50,188 nucleotides of DNA from Streptomyces jeddahensis (GCF_001642995.1 NZ_LOHS01000030.1:1-50188); one strand, 5' to 3'. Positions 30,468 through 39,612 are shown, counted from the first letter of the stretch. Program-made: numbers and translations. The notes: generated by a model from the letters alone, not told the origin.

Positions 30468-33020
30468 TCAGCCGCGTACCGGAGCCACCTGTATCCGGTC
30501 GATGTTGGGCGCCCACGCGGACGCGTTGCCGAAGGTGACGGTGTTCGAGCCCTCCTTCAGCTCGACCGGGACGCCGAGGGTCCAGTAGTCGTCCCAGCTC
30601 CAGGTGTTCTTGAAGGTCACCGTCCGAGTCTCGCCGCCGACCGTGACGTCCGCGGTGCGGGACATGATGTCGGTGTTGTACGCATGGCCGTTGTCGCGGC
30701 GGTCGTTGTGGCTGTAGTCGACGACGAGGACGTACGTGCCGGTGCGCGGCGCGTCGACGGTGAAGGTGGCGGTGCTGGAGGCGCTGTTGCCGAGCCAGCC
30801 GATGTACGACCCCGACGAGGCGTACGCGCTGTCCACGAGCCGGGCGCCACCCGCCAGCGTCGCCTGGGCACCCTCGTACGTGAGCGTGCCGGACGACGAG
30901 CCCGAGCCCGTCACGTCGAGGGACCGCAGCGCCGCGTGCCCGGTGGCCGTGATGCGGTTGTTGCCTGCGACGAGGTACAGCTTCAGCGGCCGGTTCGGGG
31001 CGGCCGCCACCGTCTCGCCGTGCAGCGACAGCTGCACGGCCGCCGACGCGCGCGACGTCACGGTGAAGTAGCCGTCGCGCGGTGCGTAGACGTCGAACAC
31101 CGCCTTGTCGCCGGAGTCGAGGACCAGCGCGCCCGTGCCGGTCCCGGACGAGTCGCCGTAGTCGTACGACACGTTGCCGGAGATGTCGGCGAGCGTGGCC
31201 TCGTACGACGCCGCAGGCGTGACGTGCGCGGTCAGGTCGATGCGGTCGAGCGTGGCCTCGCCCCTGTCCCGGGCCAGGGTGAGGGTGTGCGTCCCGGCGG
31301 TGAGGTCGACGGTCAGGTCCTTCTTCGCCCGGTAGGTCCAGTTCTCGGTCGACGGATACGTGACCGTGGTCGCCGGGCCGCCGTCGACGGACAGCTTCTG
31401 GGTGGAGGGGGCGCCGGACTGGTTGCCGTACAGGATCGACAGGTCGTACGTGCCGGTGCTCGGCACGGTGACGGTGAAGTCGACCTTGCTGTCGGCGGTC
31501 TTCAGCGAGCCGACGTCCTTGGTGCCGGAGGCGGCGTAGCCGTTGGCGTTGGAGACCGTGCCCTGGGTGTAGACCTGGCCTCCGGTGATCTTCGCGTCCT
31601 CGGCCTCGTACGAAGCCGACCACGGGACGCTCGCCGCGGCCGGGGTGCCCGAACCCGCCGGGGTGAGCACGATCCGGTAGGCGGACATCTGCTGCATGCC
31701 CTTGAGCGGGACGGTGACGCTGCCGTCCGCGCCCACGCTCAGCTTCACCCGCGACAGCACGCGCGGCGCTGCATGCTGACCCTCGTACCCGGACCAGGCC
31801 GCCTCGGCCACGGTCGCCGTGACCGAGGTGCCGAAGACCTTCGGGTCGACGTGCTGCACGGCGACGTCCGCGTCACCGGAGGCCCCGCCGACCAGCACCT
31901 GCGCCTGCCGGCGTGAGGTGTCGAGCGAGGCCAGGCCCTGGAGTGTGTCGATCGTGTTCGGCGACGGCGGGGTGACCTTCACCGTCTGGCCGGTCATCCC
32001 CGCGTACCAGCGGAAGAGCCACCAGCTGCCGTTGGGGATGTTGGTGCGTACGACGTTGCCGCTGAGGTTGCCCGCGGCGTCCCAGTAGGCCTGGTTGGCG
32101 AGAACCTTGTTCCGTTCGAACATCGAGACCCACTGCACCAGTTGTCCCGGGACGGACAGGTCGCGGCGGTTGGCGTACTCGTCGATGTTGACGGGCAGCG
32201 GCGGGATGCCGAGGGACTTCTCCAGGGCGCGGTAGTGGTCGTAGTTGGACTGGAAGTACCTGAGCGAGTCCGGGGACAGCTCGTGCCAGGTCATCACGTC
32301 GGGCAGGACGTCGTTGGCCTTGGCGTAGGCGAGGAAGTCGGGCAGCAGCCGCTTGTCGTAGTAGGCCTCGTTGGGGCCCGCGATCCGGGCGTCCGGGTCC
32401 TGGGCGCGGATGCGCTGGTAGACGGTCTTCCAGTCGGCGAGGAAGCGGTCGCGGTTCTTCTCGTACTGCGCCGGGTCCTTGGTGTTGAGGCCGTACCAGA
32501 TCCAGTCGGGCTCGTTGAACGGGACGTAGACGAAGCGGTCACTGTGCTCGGCCGCGTTGACCTTCTCGACGATGGAGTCGACCTTGGTGAGGTAGTCGTC
32601 GAGGCCCAGGTCCTCGTACGGCCACTTCTGGTAGATGTCCTGCATCATCACGTTGACGTCGCCGCCGCCGTTGCGGAAGAAGGACTTCGAGACGGCGATC
32701 GCGTCGCCGTTCGGGTGCTGCAGTCCGCCGTCCGGCTTCTGCGAGATGGACGTGATCTTCAGCGGGGCGAGGGCGGCGTCGCTCGGGACGCCGTCGTCGC
32801 CCAGTCCGTAGAGGGCGCCGTTGGCGCCGTACATGACCTTGCCCTCGGGGGCGCCCAGATCGACGGTGATGCTCTGGGCGGCTGCCGCCCGGGCGGGCTG
32901 GGCGGTGGGCAGGGTGCCGGCCATCGCTGCCGCTCCCATCACTGTGGTCAGTAAGACGGTCGATATCCGCCTTGTTCTTCTCTTGCCGGGTGTACGTGAC
33001 GTGCGGCTCGTTCTGCTCAC
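30468..33020 (-). CDS. Secreted GH39-like glycoside hydrolase with two CBM35-like modules
   Basis: This 850-aa precursor has an N-terminal signal (basic region, STVLLTTVMGAAAMAG, cleavage near ARAAAAQ). A clan-A TIM barrel follows, with the acid/base E170 in PFNEPDWIW and the probable nucleophile E281 in NIDEYAN, as in GH39-like enzymes. A beta-sandwich domain closes the catalytic part. Two carbohydrate-binding modules of CBM35 type start near residue 480 (SYEAEDAKITGGQVY) and near residue 710 (LTYEGAQATLAGGARLV). Its place between a sugar importer and a GH43 arabinanase suggests action on arabinose-containing side chains, but the exact bond is not predictable. The GTG at 33020 has GGAGG shortly upstream. 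It starts 13 bases after the second permease. Confidence 0.78.
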   Translation of the reverse strand: MSRTSRTSRTPGKRRTRRISTVLLTTVMGAAAMAGTLPTAQPARAAAAQSITVDLGAPEGKVMYGANGALYGLGDDGVPSDAALAPLKITSISQKPDGGLQHPNGDAIAVSKSFFRNGGGDVNVMMQDIYQKWPYEDLGLDDYLTKVDSIVEKVNAAEHSDRFVYVPFNEPDWIWYGLNTKDPAQYEKNRDRFLADWKTVYQRIRAQDPDARIAGPNEAYYDKRLLPDFLAYAKANDVLPDVMTWHELSPDSLRYFQSNYDHYRALEKSLGIPPLPVNIDEYANRRDLSVPGQLVQWVSMFERNKVLANQAYWDAAGNLSGNVVRTNIPNGSWWLFRWYAGMTGQTVKVTPPSPNTIDTLQGLASLDTSRRQAQVLVGGASGDADVAVQHVDPKVFGTSVTATVAEAAWSGYEGQHAAPRVLSRVKLSVGADGSVTVPLKGMQQMSAYRIVLTPAGSGTPAAASVPWSASYEAEDAKITGGQVYTQGTVSNANGYAASGTKDVGSLKTADSKVDFTVTVPSTGTYDLSILYGNQSGAPSTQKLSVDGGPATTVTYPSTENWTYRAKKDLTVDLTAGTHTLTLARDRGEATLDRIDLTAHVTPAASYEATLADISGNVSYDYGDSSGTGTGALVLDSGDKAVFDVYAPRDGYFTVTSRASAAVQLSLHGETVAAAPNRPLKLYLVAGNNRITATGHAALRSLDVTGSGSSSGTLTYEGAQATLAGGARLVDSAYASSGSYIGWLGNSASSTATFTVDAPRTGTYVLVVDYSHNDRRDNGHAYNTDIMSRTADVTVGGETRTVTFKNTWSWDDYWTLGVPVELKEGSNTVTFGNASAWAPNIDRIQVAPVRG

Positions 33021-33033
33021 AGGGACCTCCTGG

Positions 33034-33897
33034 TTACTTGACGGCTCCACTGGTGATTCCGGAAACGATCTTTCGTTGGGCCACCAGGAACACGGCGACC
33101 ATCGGCAGGCTCATCACCACCACGTACGCGAAGATGAGGTGCCAGTTGTTGAGGTAGAGCTGGGCGCTGGCGACCTGGTAGAGGTTGATCGGGAGGGTCG
33201 CCGCATCTCCGCCGCCGAGGACGAAGAAGGCGTAGAAGATGTCGCTCCAGGCGTAGAGCATCACCATGATCGTGGCGGTGGCGATGACCGGCCGCAGCAG
33301 CGGCAGGATGATGCGTAGGAAGATCCGCAGCGGCTTCGCCCCGTCCATCCGGGCGGCCTCCTCCAGCTCGGCCGGGATGGAGCGGATGAATCCGGTCATG
33401 AAGAAGATCGACGTCGACAGATACATCCCGGTGTAGACGGCGATCATGCCCGGCCTGGTGTTCGCCAGGCCGAACTGGCGCAGCTCCATGACGATGGTGA
33501 TCACGGCGGGCGGCAGCAGCAGTCCGCTGATGGTGAGGGCGTACGCCGCGGAGACCAGCTTCGACGTGCGGCGGGCGAAGACCCAGGCCGCGCCCGCGCC
33601 GAGGATCAGCACGAGAACCACCGAAGGCACCACGACCGCAAGGGAGTTGAGCAGGCCGCGCAGCATCTCGCCCTGGCTCACGGCGTCCGCGTAGTTCTGG
33701 GCGGGCTGCCAGTGGTGCGGCAGGTCGAGGTTGGGTTTGACCGCCTCGCCCTGCGGCTTGGCCGAGGTGACCAGGACCAGCCACAGCGGCACGCCCACGG
33801 CGAGGCCGGCGAGCAGCAGGACGAGTGCGGGGCGACCGAAGCGCCAGACACGGGCTCCCGAAGACCCGGTTCCAGACATCACGGAGAGCGCGCTCAC
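33034..33897 (-). CDS. ABC sugar importer permease 2 (MalG-like)
   Basis: This 287-aa membrane protein is a CUT1-family permease. Six hydrophobic segments are visible, with the EAA loop as EEAARMDGAKPLRIFLRIILPLLRP and the terminal VAQRKIVSGITSGAVK block typical of MalG-like subunits. The GTG at 33897 overlaps the stop of permease 1 (GTGA), giving translational coupling; an ATG six codons later is possible. It should form the membrane channel with permease 1 for oligosaccharides delivered by the upstream binding protein. No ATPase is encoded here, as is usual in Streptomyces, where a shared MsiK ATPase often serves CUT1 systems. Confidence 0.92.
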   Translation of the reverse strand: MSALSVMSGTGSSGARVWRFGRPALVLLLAGLAVGVPLWLVLVTSAKPQGEAVKPNLDLPHHWQPAQNYADAVSQGEMLRGLLNSLAVVVPSVVLVLILGAGAAWVFARRTSKLVSAAYALTISGLLLPPAVITIVMELRQFGLANTRPGMIAVYTGMYLSTSIFFMTGFIRSIPAELEEAARMDGAKPLRIFLRIILPLLRPVIATATIMVMLYAWSDIFYAFFVLGGGDAATLPINLYQVASAQLYLNNWHLIFAYVVVMSLPMVAVFLVAQRKIVSGITSGAVK

Positions 33898-34829
33898 AGC
33901 ATCTGCTCCCTTCGGCGCAACCCGATGACCAGCGGGATCGCGATCGCGACCACGATCAGGAAGAGGACCAGGCTCATCGTGGACGCCTGCGCGTACAGGC
34001 CCTGCCCGAAGACCCGGAACATGTAGATGTTGAAGACCTCGGTGGAGGCGGCCGGGCCGCCGCCGGTGGTGGCCTGCACGATGTCGAAGGTGTTCATCGA
34101 ACCGATCAGCGCGGTGGTCACGTTGAACGTGACGGCCGGTGCGAGCATCGGCCAGCGCACCGACCAGAAGGTCCGCCAGGGACCGGCACCGTCCATCCTC
34201 GCCGCCTCCAGCATGTCGCCCGGGATGCCCTTGAGCCCGGCGAGATAGATCAGCATCGACAGGCCCATCCACTTCCAGCCGTGGATGACGGAGACCAGGA
34301 CGAGCGTCCAGGTGGTCGAGCCCAGCCAGGGGACGTCCATGCCCAACACCGAGTTGACCGCACCGTCCTGGTCCAGGAGCGCCTGGAACACGTATCCGAC
34401 GGCGAGCGCCGAGATCAGGACGGGCAGGAAGAAGACGGCGCGGAAGAACCGGTTGAAGCGGGTGTCCTCCTCCAGGAGCAGCGCCAGGCCGAGACCGAAG
34501 CCGTTCTGGAAGAGGGCGGCGAGGGCCGCGTACACGAGCGTCGTCCTGATGGCCCTCAGCAGCGAGCCGTCGTCCACGACCGTCTTGAAGTTGTCGAGGC
34601 CCGTGAAGGCGATGTCCGCGTGGTACGAGGACCAGTTGGTGAACGGGTAGTAGAAGTTGAGCAGGTTGGGCACCAGGAAGAAGGTCACGAAGACCGCGAC
34701 GGCCGGGAGCGCGAACCACCAGGGGTGGTGGACGGCCGCGCGCGGCAGCCGTCCCACGTTCTTCTGCGTCCTCCGCTGCTTCCGGGCGGACGGTGCCGCC
34801 TCGTCCATGCGTATGGCTGTGTCCGCCAC
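33894..34829 (-). CDS. ABC sugar importer permease 1 (MalF-like)
   Basis: This 311-aa membrane protein is the MalF-type partner. A cytoplasmic basic N-terminus precedes FALPAVAVFVTFFLVPNLLNFYYPF, the loop FTGLDNFKTVV, the EAA motif LEAARMDGAGPWRTFWSVRWPMLAP and the closing LVIGLRRRE. The GTG at 34829 has GAGGAG about eight bases upstream. It lies 46 bases after the binding-protein gene, and that gap contains an operator-like CGAAGCGTTTCG, so its level may be adjusted separately from the binding protein. Confidence 0.92.
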   Translation of the reverse strand: MADTAIRMDEAAPSARKQRRTQKNVGRLPRAAVHHPWWFALPAVAVFVTFFLVPNLLNFYYPFTNWSSYHADIAFTGLDNFKTVVDDGSLLRAIRTTLVYAALAALFQNGFGLGLALLLEEDTRFNRFFRAVFFLPVLISALAVGYVFQALLDQDGAVNSVLGMDVPWLGSTTWTLVLVSVIHGWKWMGLSMLIYLAGLKGIPGDMLEAARMDGAGPWRTFWSVRWPMLAPAVTFNVTTALIGSMNTFDIVQATTGGGPAASTEVFNIYMFRVFGQGLYAQASTMSLVLFLIVVAIAIPLVIGLRRREQML

Positions 34830-34847
34830 GACGGGAACTCCTCGTTC

Positions 34848-34859
34848 CGAAGCGTTTCG
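34848..34859. promoter_or_regulatory. LacI-type operator-like site inside the importer operon
   Basis: CGAAGCGTTTCG lies between the binding-protein and permease genes. It differs from the CGAAGCGCTTCG palindrome by one base. An internal site could mark a second promoter or act as a roadblock. Confidence 0.5.
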
Positions 34860-34882
34860 CAGATCAGAAAGCAGATCAGAAA
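34859..34882. repeat. 12-bp tandem repeat over the binding-protein stop codon
   Basis: GCAGATCAGAAA occurs twice in direct tandem. Each copy contains TCA on the plus strand, and the copy at 34871-34882 provides the stop of the binding-protein gene. Confidence 0.85.
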
Positions 34883-36198
34883 CCGGGCGCGCCCTGGGCC
34901 TTGGCCACCTGCGCGAACTGGTCCTGGATCGCCTGGGCCACCTGCTTCGGGGTCTTCTTGCCGTAGAGCATGTCGGCGAGATACAGGTGCGTGTCCGGGG
35001 CGACGATGGCCTTGGCCTGGAAGACGCCGTTCGCCGTCGGCAGCGCGTTCATCTGGGCCTTCGAGGTGTCCGGGAGCCCGTCGGGGCTGGGCACTCCGGG
35101 CTGCACCGAGGGGATCTTCATCGCCTTGATGTACGAGGCGTAGTCCGTGTCCAGCCAGAAGGCCAGGAACTGGCGGGCGGCGTTCTCCCGCTTCTCGTCG
35201 CCGGTCTTGAAGGCGACGACGCCGTTCGTCTGGTCCGGCGAGTACATGCCGGTGTCGTCGGAGTTGGAGATCGGGAACCAGCCCAGCTTCTTGTTGATCT
35301 CCTCGGTGCTGTGTTTGGCCTGGATCTGCGTCTGGAAGGAGGTGACGTTGAGGACCATGCCGACGTCGCCGTTCCAGAGTGCGTCGGCGGAGCCGGTGAA
35401 GGTGCCGGTCTTGTAGTTCTTCTGCGCGAGACCGGCGTCGAGCAGCTTCTCCTTGTACTTGGTGATGGCGTTGACGACGACCGGGTCGGTCCACTTCTCC
35501 TTGTTCTTGTTGAGGTCTGCCCACCACTGCTTGTCGAGGTCGGTGAGCTGCACCTGCATCTGCCACTGCAGGGGCCACTTGTCGGAGCCGGACTCGTAGA
35601 AGGCGGCGGCGTCCGTCTTGTCCTTGATCTTGTGGCCGAGGGCGAGCAGCTCGTCGTAGCTCTTGGGGAACTGGTCCTCGGTGATGCCCGCCTTCTTGAA
35701 GACGTCCTTGTTGTAGTAGACGCCGAGCATGGCGGGGACGGTGACGATGGCGGCGTAGCGCTTGCCGTCGATGACGCCGAGGGACTTCTCGGTGTCGCCG
35801 AGCTTGTTCACCCAGGGCTCGTCGTCGAGGGTGAGCAGGTTCTGCTGCGGCTGGATGAACGGCAGCGTGGAGATGGACGGCTGCCAGAACATCAGGTCCG
35901 GCTTGTCGCCCGAAGCGAGCTTCGTCGGCACGTTCTGTTCGTACAGGTCAGGGATCGCCTGGGTGTCGACCTCGGCACCGGTGGCCTTCTCGAAGGCGTC
36001 GATGACCTGCTTGGGGGCGTTGACGGTGTTCTGCGCCGTCCACATGGTCAGTTTCACGCCGTCGAGCTTCGCCGTGGGGTCGACCTTCGACTGGGGCGCG
36101 GAGTCGGCGCCGCCGTTCCCCGCGGTCGGATCGCTGCAGGCGGTGGCGGTGAGGGCGGTGGCGCATATCAGCACGAGGGCTGGGAGAACTCGCTTCAT
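34876..36198 (-). CDS. ABC sugar importer binding lipoprotein
   Basis: This 440-aa precursor carries a lipoprotein signal (MKRVLPALVLICATALTATAC, lipid-attached C21). The mature part is a family 1 solute-binding protein of the CUT1 type: KLTMWTAQNTVNAPKQVIDAFEKATG, NVPTKLASGDKPDLMFWQ, AIVTVPAMLGVYYNKDVFKKAG and ALWNGDVGMVLN. It should capture oligosaccharides released by the secreted enzymes and pass them to the two downstream permeases. The ATG at 36198 is chosen because the signal peptide begins there; its ribosome binding site is weak. It is the first structural gene after the LacI regulator on the same strand. Confidence 0.9.
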   Translation of the reverse strand: MKRVLPALVLICATALTATACSDPTAGNGGADSAPQSKVDPTAKLDGVKLTMWTAQNTVNAPKQVIDAFEKATGAEVDTQAIPDLYEQNVPTKLASGDKPDLMFWQPSISTLPFIQPQQNLLTLDDEPWVNKLGDTEKSLGVIDGKRYAAIVTVPAMLGVYYNKDVFKKAGITEDQFPKSYDELLALGHKIKDKTDAAAFYESGSDKWPLQWQMQVQLTDLDKQWWADLNKNKEKWTDPVVVNAITKYKEKLLDAGLAQKNYKTGTFTGSADALWNGDVGMVLNVTSFQTQIQAKHSTEEINKKLGWFPISNSDDTGMYSPDQTNGVVAFKTGDEKRENAARQFLAFWLDTDYASYIKAMKIPSVQPGVPSPDGLPDTSKAQMNALPTANGVFQAKAIVAPDTHLYLADMLYGKKTPKQVAQAIQDQFAQVAKAQGAPGF

Positions 36199-36329
36199 CG
36201 GGGCTCTGCCTTCGCTGCGTGGACGGGTCTGGAGAGGGGTGTGAGCGGGGGCTTGGGAGGGGCTTTGGTCGGCGGGGCGGGATGTCTGGCGCTGAATGTC
36301 GGTCGCTCGGAGCACTCTCTGACGGGTGG

Positions 36330-37367
36330 TCAGGCTGCGCTCTGCGGCGGACCGGAGCTCTCCCTGACGACCAGTTCCGGTACGGAGACGGGGTGCGGGG
36401 CCACGGGAGCGGACTGTTCGACGACCCCGTGCAGCAACCCGAAGGCCGCCCGCCCGAGGCCGGTGAAGTCCTGTCGTACGGAGGTGAGCGACGGGGTGAG
36501 GTACGCGGCGTGCGGGGCGTCGTCGAAACCGACCACGCTCACATCGCCGGGGATACCGCGGCCCGCCTCGTGCAGCGCCCGCATCACCCCCAGCGCGAGG
36601 TCGTCGTTGCCGCACAGGATCGCGGTGACGGACGGATCGGCGGCCAGCTTGCGGCCCGCGGTATGGCCGCCCGCCGGACCCCACGTGCCCTGCACGGGGC
36701 GGGGTTCGGTGGCTCCCGCCTCGCGGAGCGCGGCCCGCCAGCCCGCCGTACGCGCCGCGGTGCGCCGTGTGCTCGAGGGGATGGCGACGTAGTGCACGGT
36801 CTCGTGGCCGAGTGACAGCAGATGGCGGGTGGCCTCGTAGGCCGCCACGCGGTCGTCGGTCCACACCCAGGGCAGGTCGCCGCCGGGTGTCCGCGCGGGG
36901 GTCTCGACCACGCCCACGACGGGGATTCCTGCGGGTACCTCCTGCAGGGCCCGCACGCCGGCCGGATCGTATGCGATGACGATCAGCCCGCCGCCGGCGT
37001 CGGCGGCGCGCTGCACGTCGGCCCGTACCGCGGTCTCGTCGGCCGACTCCAGCACGCCGATGGCCATGGTGTACGAGGCCGAGCGGGCGGCCTCCTCGAT
37101 GCCCTGCAGGATGTTGGCGTAGCCGTGGTGGGTGATGTTGGCGGTGAGCACGGTGACCGACCGGGAGCGGCCGCTGGCCAGCGCGTGCGCGGTGGCGCTG
37201 CGCCGGAACCCCAACTCCTCGATGGCGGCGAGCACGCGCTCCCGGGTCGACGGCTTCACGCTGGGGTGGCCGTTGATCACGCGGGAGACGGTCTGGTACG
37301 AGACGTTCGCCGCGGCTGCGACGTCCCGGATGCTCGCCGTCCTGCTTGTGTGACCGGTCACATTCAT
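36330..37367 (-). CDS. LacI-family regulator of the arabinan/galactoside locus
   Basis: This 345-aa protein has an N-terminal LacI helix-turn-helix (SIRDVAAAANVSYQTVSRVINGH, with the hinge helix RRSATAHALASGRS). A periplasmic-binding-like effector domain follows, with VAIPSSTRRTAARTAGWRAAL, ILCGNDDLALGVMRALHE and VSVVGFDDAPHAAYLTPSLTSVRQD. It is placed to control the importer-hydrolase operon downstream and the divergent alpha-galactosidase. The ATG at 37367 gives a normal family start; the frame is open upstream. A perfect palindrome TGTGACCGGTCACA lies over codons 2-6 and another copy lies just upstream, which suggests autorepression. Confidence 0.9.
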   Translation of the reverse strand: MNVTGHTSRTASIRDVAAAANVSYQTVSRVINGHPSVKPSTRERVLAAIEELGFRRSATAHALASGRSRSVTVLTANITHHGYANILQGIEEAARSASYTMAIGVLESADETAVRADVQRAADAGGGLIVIAYDPAGVRALQEVPAGIPVVGVVETPARTPGGDLPWVWTDDRVAAYEATRHLLSLGHETVHYVAIPSSTRRTAARTAGWRAALREAGATEPRPVQGTWGPAGGHTAGRKLAADPSVTAILCGNDDLALGVMRALHEAGRGIPGDVSVVGFDDAPHAAYLTPSLTSVRQDFTGLGRAAFGLLHGVVEQSAPVAPHPVSVPELVVRESSGPPQSAA

Positions 37368-37389
37368 GCCAGGATTGTGACCGGTCACA
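37349..37389. promoter_or_regulatory. Paired TGTGACCGGTCACA operators at the lacI / alpha-galactosidase junction
   Basis: The perfect 14-bp palindrome TGTGACCGGTCACA occurs at 37349-37362 and 37376-37389, with centres 27 bases apart. One copy covers the start of the regulator's coding sequence and the other its leader. The sequence and symmetry fit LacI-family operators, and two copies suit cooperative or looping repression of both divergent genes. Confidence 0.8.
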
Positions 37390-37482
37390 CAGACCCCGTC
37401 AAGAGACCGTAACGACGGATTCACACGTAGGACGACGCACGCCGTCGGCAGCGGCGGACACAGGAATTCAGGAGGGTCCACG

Positions 37483-39612
37483 TTGACCGGTGACGCACCC
37501 ACCAGCCCCGCCACCAGTCCCGAGGAGAAGTTCACTTGGGGTCACGCGGGACTCGAGGCCGAGTTCGCCACCGGTCCCGACGGGGCACTGAGGGTCACCC
37601 GACTCGCGAGGCCGGAGGAGAGCGCCCTCACGACCGTCGACTCCGCATCGGCGCTGCCCCTGGTGGAGATCACCGCGCTGGGACACGGCAACGGCTGGTC
37701 GGGGCCTCGGTTCATCGACTCGGCGCTCGGCGGGCGGCTGCGGCACCGCGCCCACCGCTCCGAGCGGGACGGCGTCTGGCACCGACTGCATGTCGAACTC
37801 CTCGACGAGACCACCGGCTTGGCGGCCGAGGTGGTGTACTCCTCACCGGACGGCATCCCGGTCATACGCTCCGAGGTCCGGCTGCGCAACGAGGGAGCCG
37901 AGCCGCTCGTCCTGCGATCCGTGTCCAGCCTGCTGCTCGGCGGCCTGCCCTCGCCCGACGTCCTCGACGTGCACCGCGCGCGCAACGACTGGCTGGCCGA
38001 GTGCCGCTGGTTCACCGAGCCACTGCGCGCCCATGTCGCCGACATCGGCCGGGAGTTCCACGAGCACGACAGCCGCGCCTGCCTGGCGGTGAGAAGCCGG
38101 GGCAGCTGGCCCACCGACGGCCATCTGGCGATGGGAGCACTCTCCGACCGCACGGACGGCCGGACCTGGCTGTGGCAGATCGAGTCGGCGGTCGCCTGGC
38201 GCTGGGACACGGGCGAGTGCGGGGGCGGTACGTATCTGGCGCTCGGCGGGCCCACAGATGCCGAACACCAATGGCGCGAACACCTCGCTCAGGGAGCGGA
38301 GTTCACGACCGAACCGGCAGTGCTCGCCCTCGGTTCCGGCTTCGAGGACGCCCTGGCCGCGCTCACCGCGTACCGCCGTGCCGCGCGCCGGCCGCACCCC
38401 GACCACACCACCCTGCCCGTCGTCTTCAACGACTACATGAACACGCTGATGGGCGACCCGACGACGGAGAAGCTGCTGCCGCTGATCGACGCGGCGGCCT
38501 CGGTCGGCGCCGAGTACTTCTGCATCGACTCGGGCTGGTACGACGACGACGCTCGAGGGTGGTGGGACAGCGTCGGCGAGTGGCTGCCCTCAGAGCGCCG
38601 CTTCCCGGACGGCGGGATCACGGCAGTCCTCGACCACATCCGCAGCCGCGGCATGGTGCCGGGACTGTGGCTGGAGCCGGAGGTGGTGGGCGTGCGCAGC
38701 CCGGTCGCCCGGTCCCTGCCCGACGAGGCGTTCGTGCGCCAGGACGGCATGCGCGTCACCGAGCACGGCCGCCACCAGCTGGACTTGCGCCACCCGGCTG
38801 CCCGCGCCCACCTCGACGCGGCGGTCGACCGGATCGTCGGCGAGTGGGGCGTGGGCTACCTCAAGCTCGACTACAACATCACGGTCTCCCCCGGCGGCCC
38901 ACTGCTCGGCCATTCCCGCGCCTGGCTGGACTGGCTGTCGTCCCTCCTCGACCGCCACCCCGGCCTGGTGATCGAGAACTGCGCCTCCGGCGGCATGCGC
39001 ATGGACGGCGCCTCGCTCGCCGTCACCCAGCTCCAGTCCACCAGCGACCAGCAGGACCCCCTCCGCTACCCGCCGATCGCAGCCGCCGCGCCCACCGTGG
39101 TGCCACCGGAGCAGGGCGCGGTGTGGGCGTATCCGCAGCCGGAGTTCACGGACGAGGAGATCGCCTTCACGCTCGGCGGTGCGCTGCTGGGGCGGATCCA
39201 TCTGTCGGGCTATCTGAACCACATGTCGCCGGGCCAACTCGCCCTGGTACGGCAGGCCTTGGACACGTACAAGTCGCTGCGCCAGGACCTGCCGCGGACC
39301 GTTCCGTTCTGGCCGCTCGGGCTGCCGGGCTGGGACGACGCGTGGGTGGCACTGGGGCTACAGGGGGAGGACGCGACGTATGTGTCGGTGTGGCGCAGAG
39401 GTGGTGCAACGGGCCGGACGCTGCGCGTGCCGCACCTCGCGGACCGTGCCGTGCGCTCCGAGATCCTGCACACGTCGATCCTGCACACGTCATCGCCGCA
39501 GGCCACCGCAGTGTGGCATGCCGACCGGTGCGAACTCGCCGTCGACCTGGCGGGGGATCCGGCTTGCCTGCTCGTCCGGTTGACGGAGATGGTCCCCGGA
39601 CAGGCGGCGTGA
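37483..39612 (+). CDS. GH36 alpha-galactosidase
   Basis: This 709-aa protein has the full GH36 layout: an N-terminal beta-supersandwich (residues 1-300), a TIM barrel and a C-terminal domain. Substrate-binding CIDSGWYDD is followed by the nucleophile D463 in YLKLDYN, then ENCASGGMRMD and the acid/base D522 in STSDQQD. There is no signal peptide, so it hydrolyses imported alpha-galactosides in the cytosol. The start is a TTG at 37483, supported by AGGAGGG seven bases upstream; no in-frame ATG or GTG fits better. It is divergent from the LacI regulator across the paired operators. A small in-frame duplication (SILHT repeated) lies near the C-terminus. Confidence 0.9.
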   Translation: MTGDAPTSPATSPEEKFTWGHAGLEAEFATGPDGALRVTRLARPEESALTTVDSASALPLVEITALGHGNGWSGPRFIDSALGGRLRHRAHRSERDGVWHRLHVELLDETTGLAAEVVYSSPDGIPVIRSEVRLRNEGAEPLVLRSVSSLLLGGLPSPDVLDVHRARNDWLAECRWFTEPLRAHVADIGREFHEHDSRACLAVRSRGSWPTDGHLAMGALSDRTDGRTWLWQIESAVAWRWDTGECGGGTYLALGGPTDAEHQWREHLAQGAEFTTEPAVLALGSGFEDALAALTAYRRAARRPHPDHTTLPVVFNDYMNTLMGDPTTEKLLPLIDAAASVGAEYFCIDSGWYDDDARGWWDSVGEWLPSERRFPDGGITAVLDHIRSRGMVPGLWLEPEVVGVRSPVARSLPDEAFVRQDGMRVTEHGRHQLDLRHPAARAHLDAAVDRIVGEWGVGYLKLDYNITVSPGGPLLGHSRAWLDWLSSLLDRHPGLVIENCASGGMRMDGASLAVTQLQSTSDQQDPLRYPPIAAAAPTVVPPEQGAVWAYPQPEFTDEEIAFTLGGALLGRIHLSGYLNHMSPGQLALVRQALDTYKSLRQDLPRTVPFWPLGLPGWDDAWVALGLQGEDATYVSVWRRGGATGRTLRVPHLADRAVRSEILHTSILHTSSPQATAVWHADRCELAVDLAGDPACLLVRLTEMVPGQAA
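39463..39492 (+). repeat. 15-bp in-frame tandem duplication in the alpha-galactosidase gene
   Basis: ATCCTGCACACGTCG is followed directly by ATCCTGCACACGTCA, encoding ILHTS twice. It lies in the C-terminal domain, away from the active site. Confidence 0.85.

Noticed and set aside
34657..36792. A 711-codon frame antisense to the ABC importer and LacI genes
   Set aside because: It is a shadow of well-defined binding-protein and regulator genes on the minus strand.
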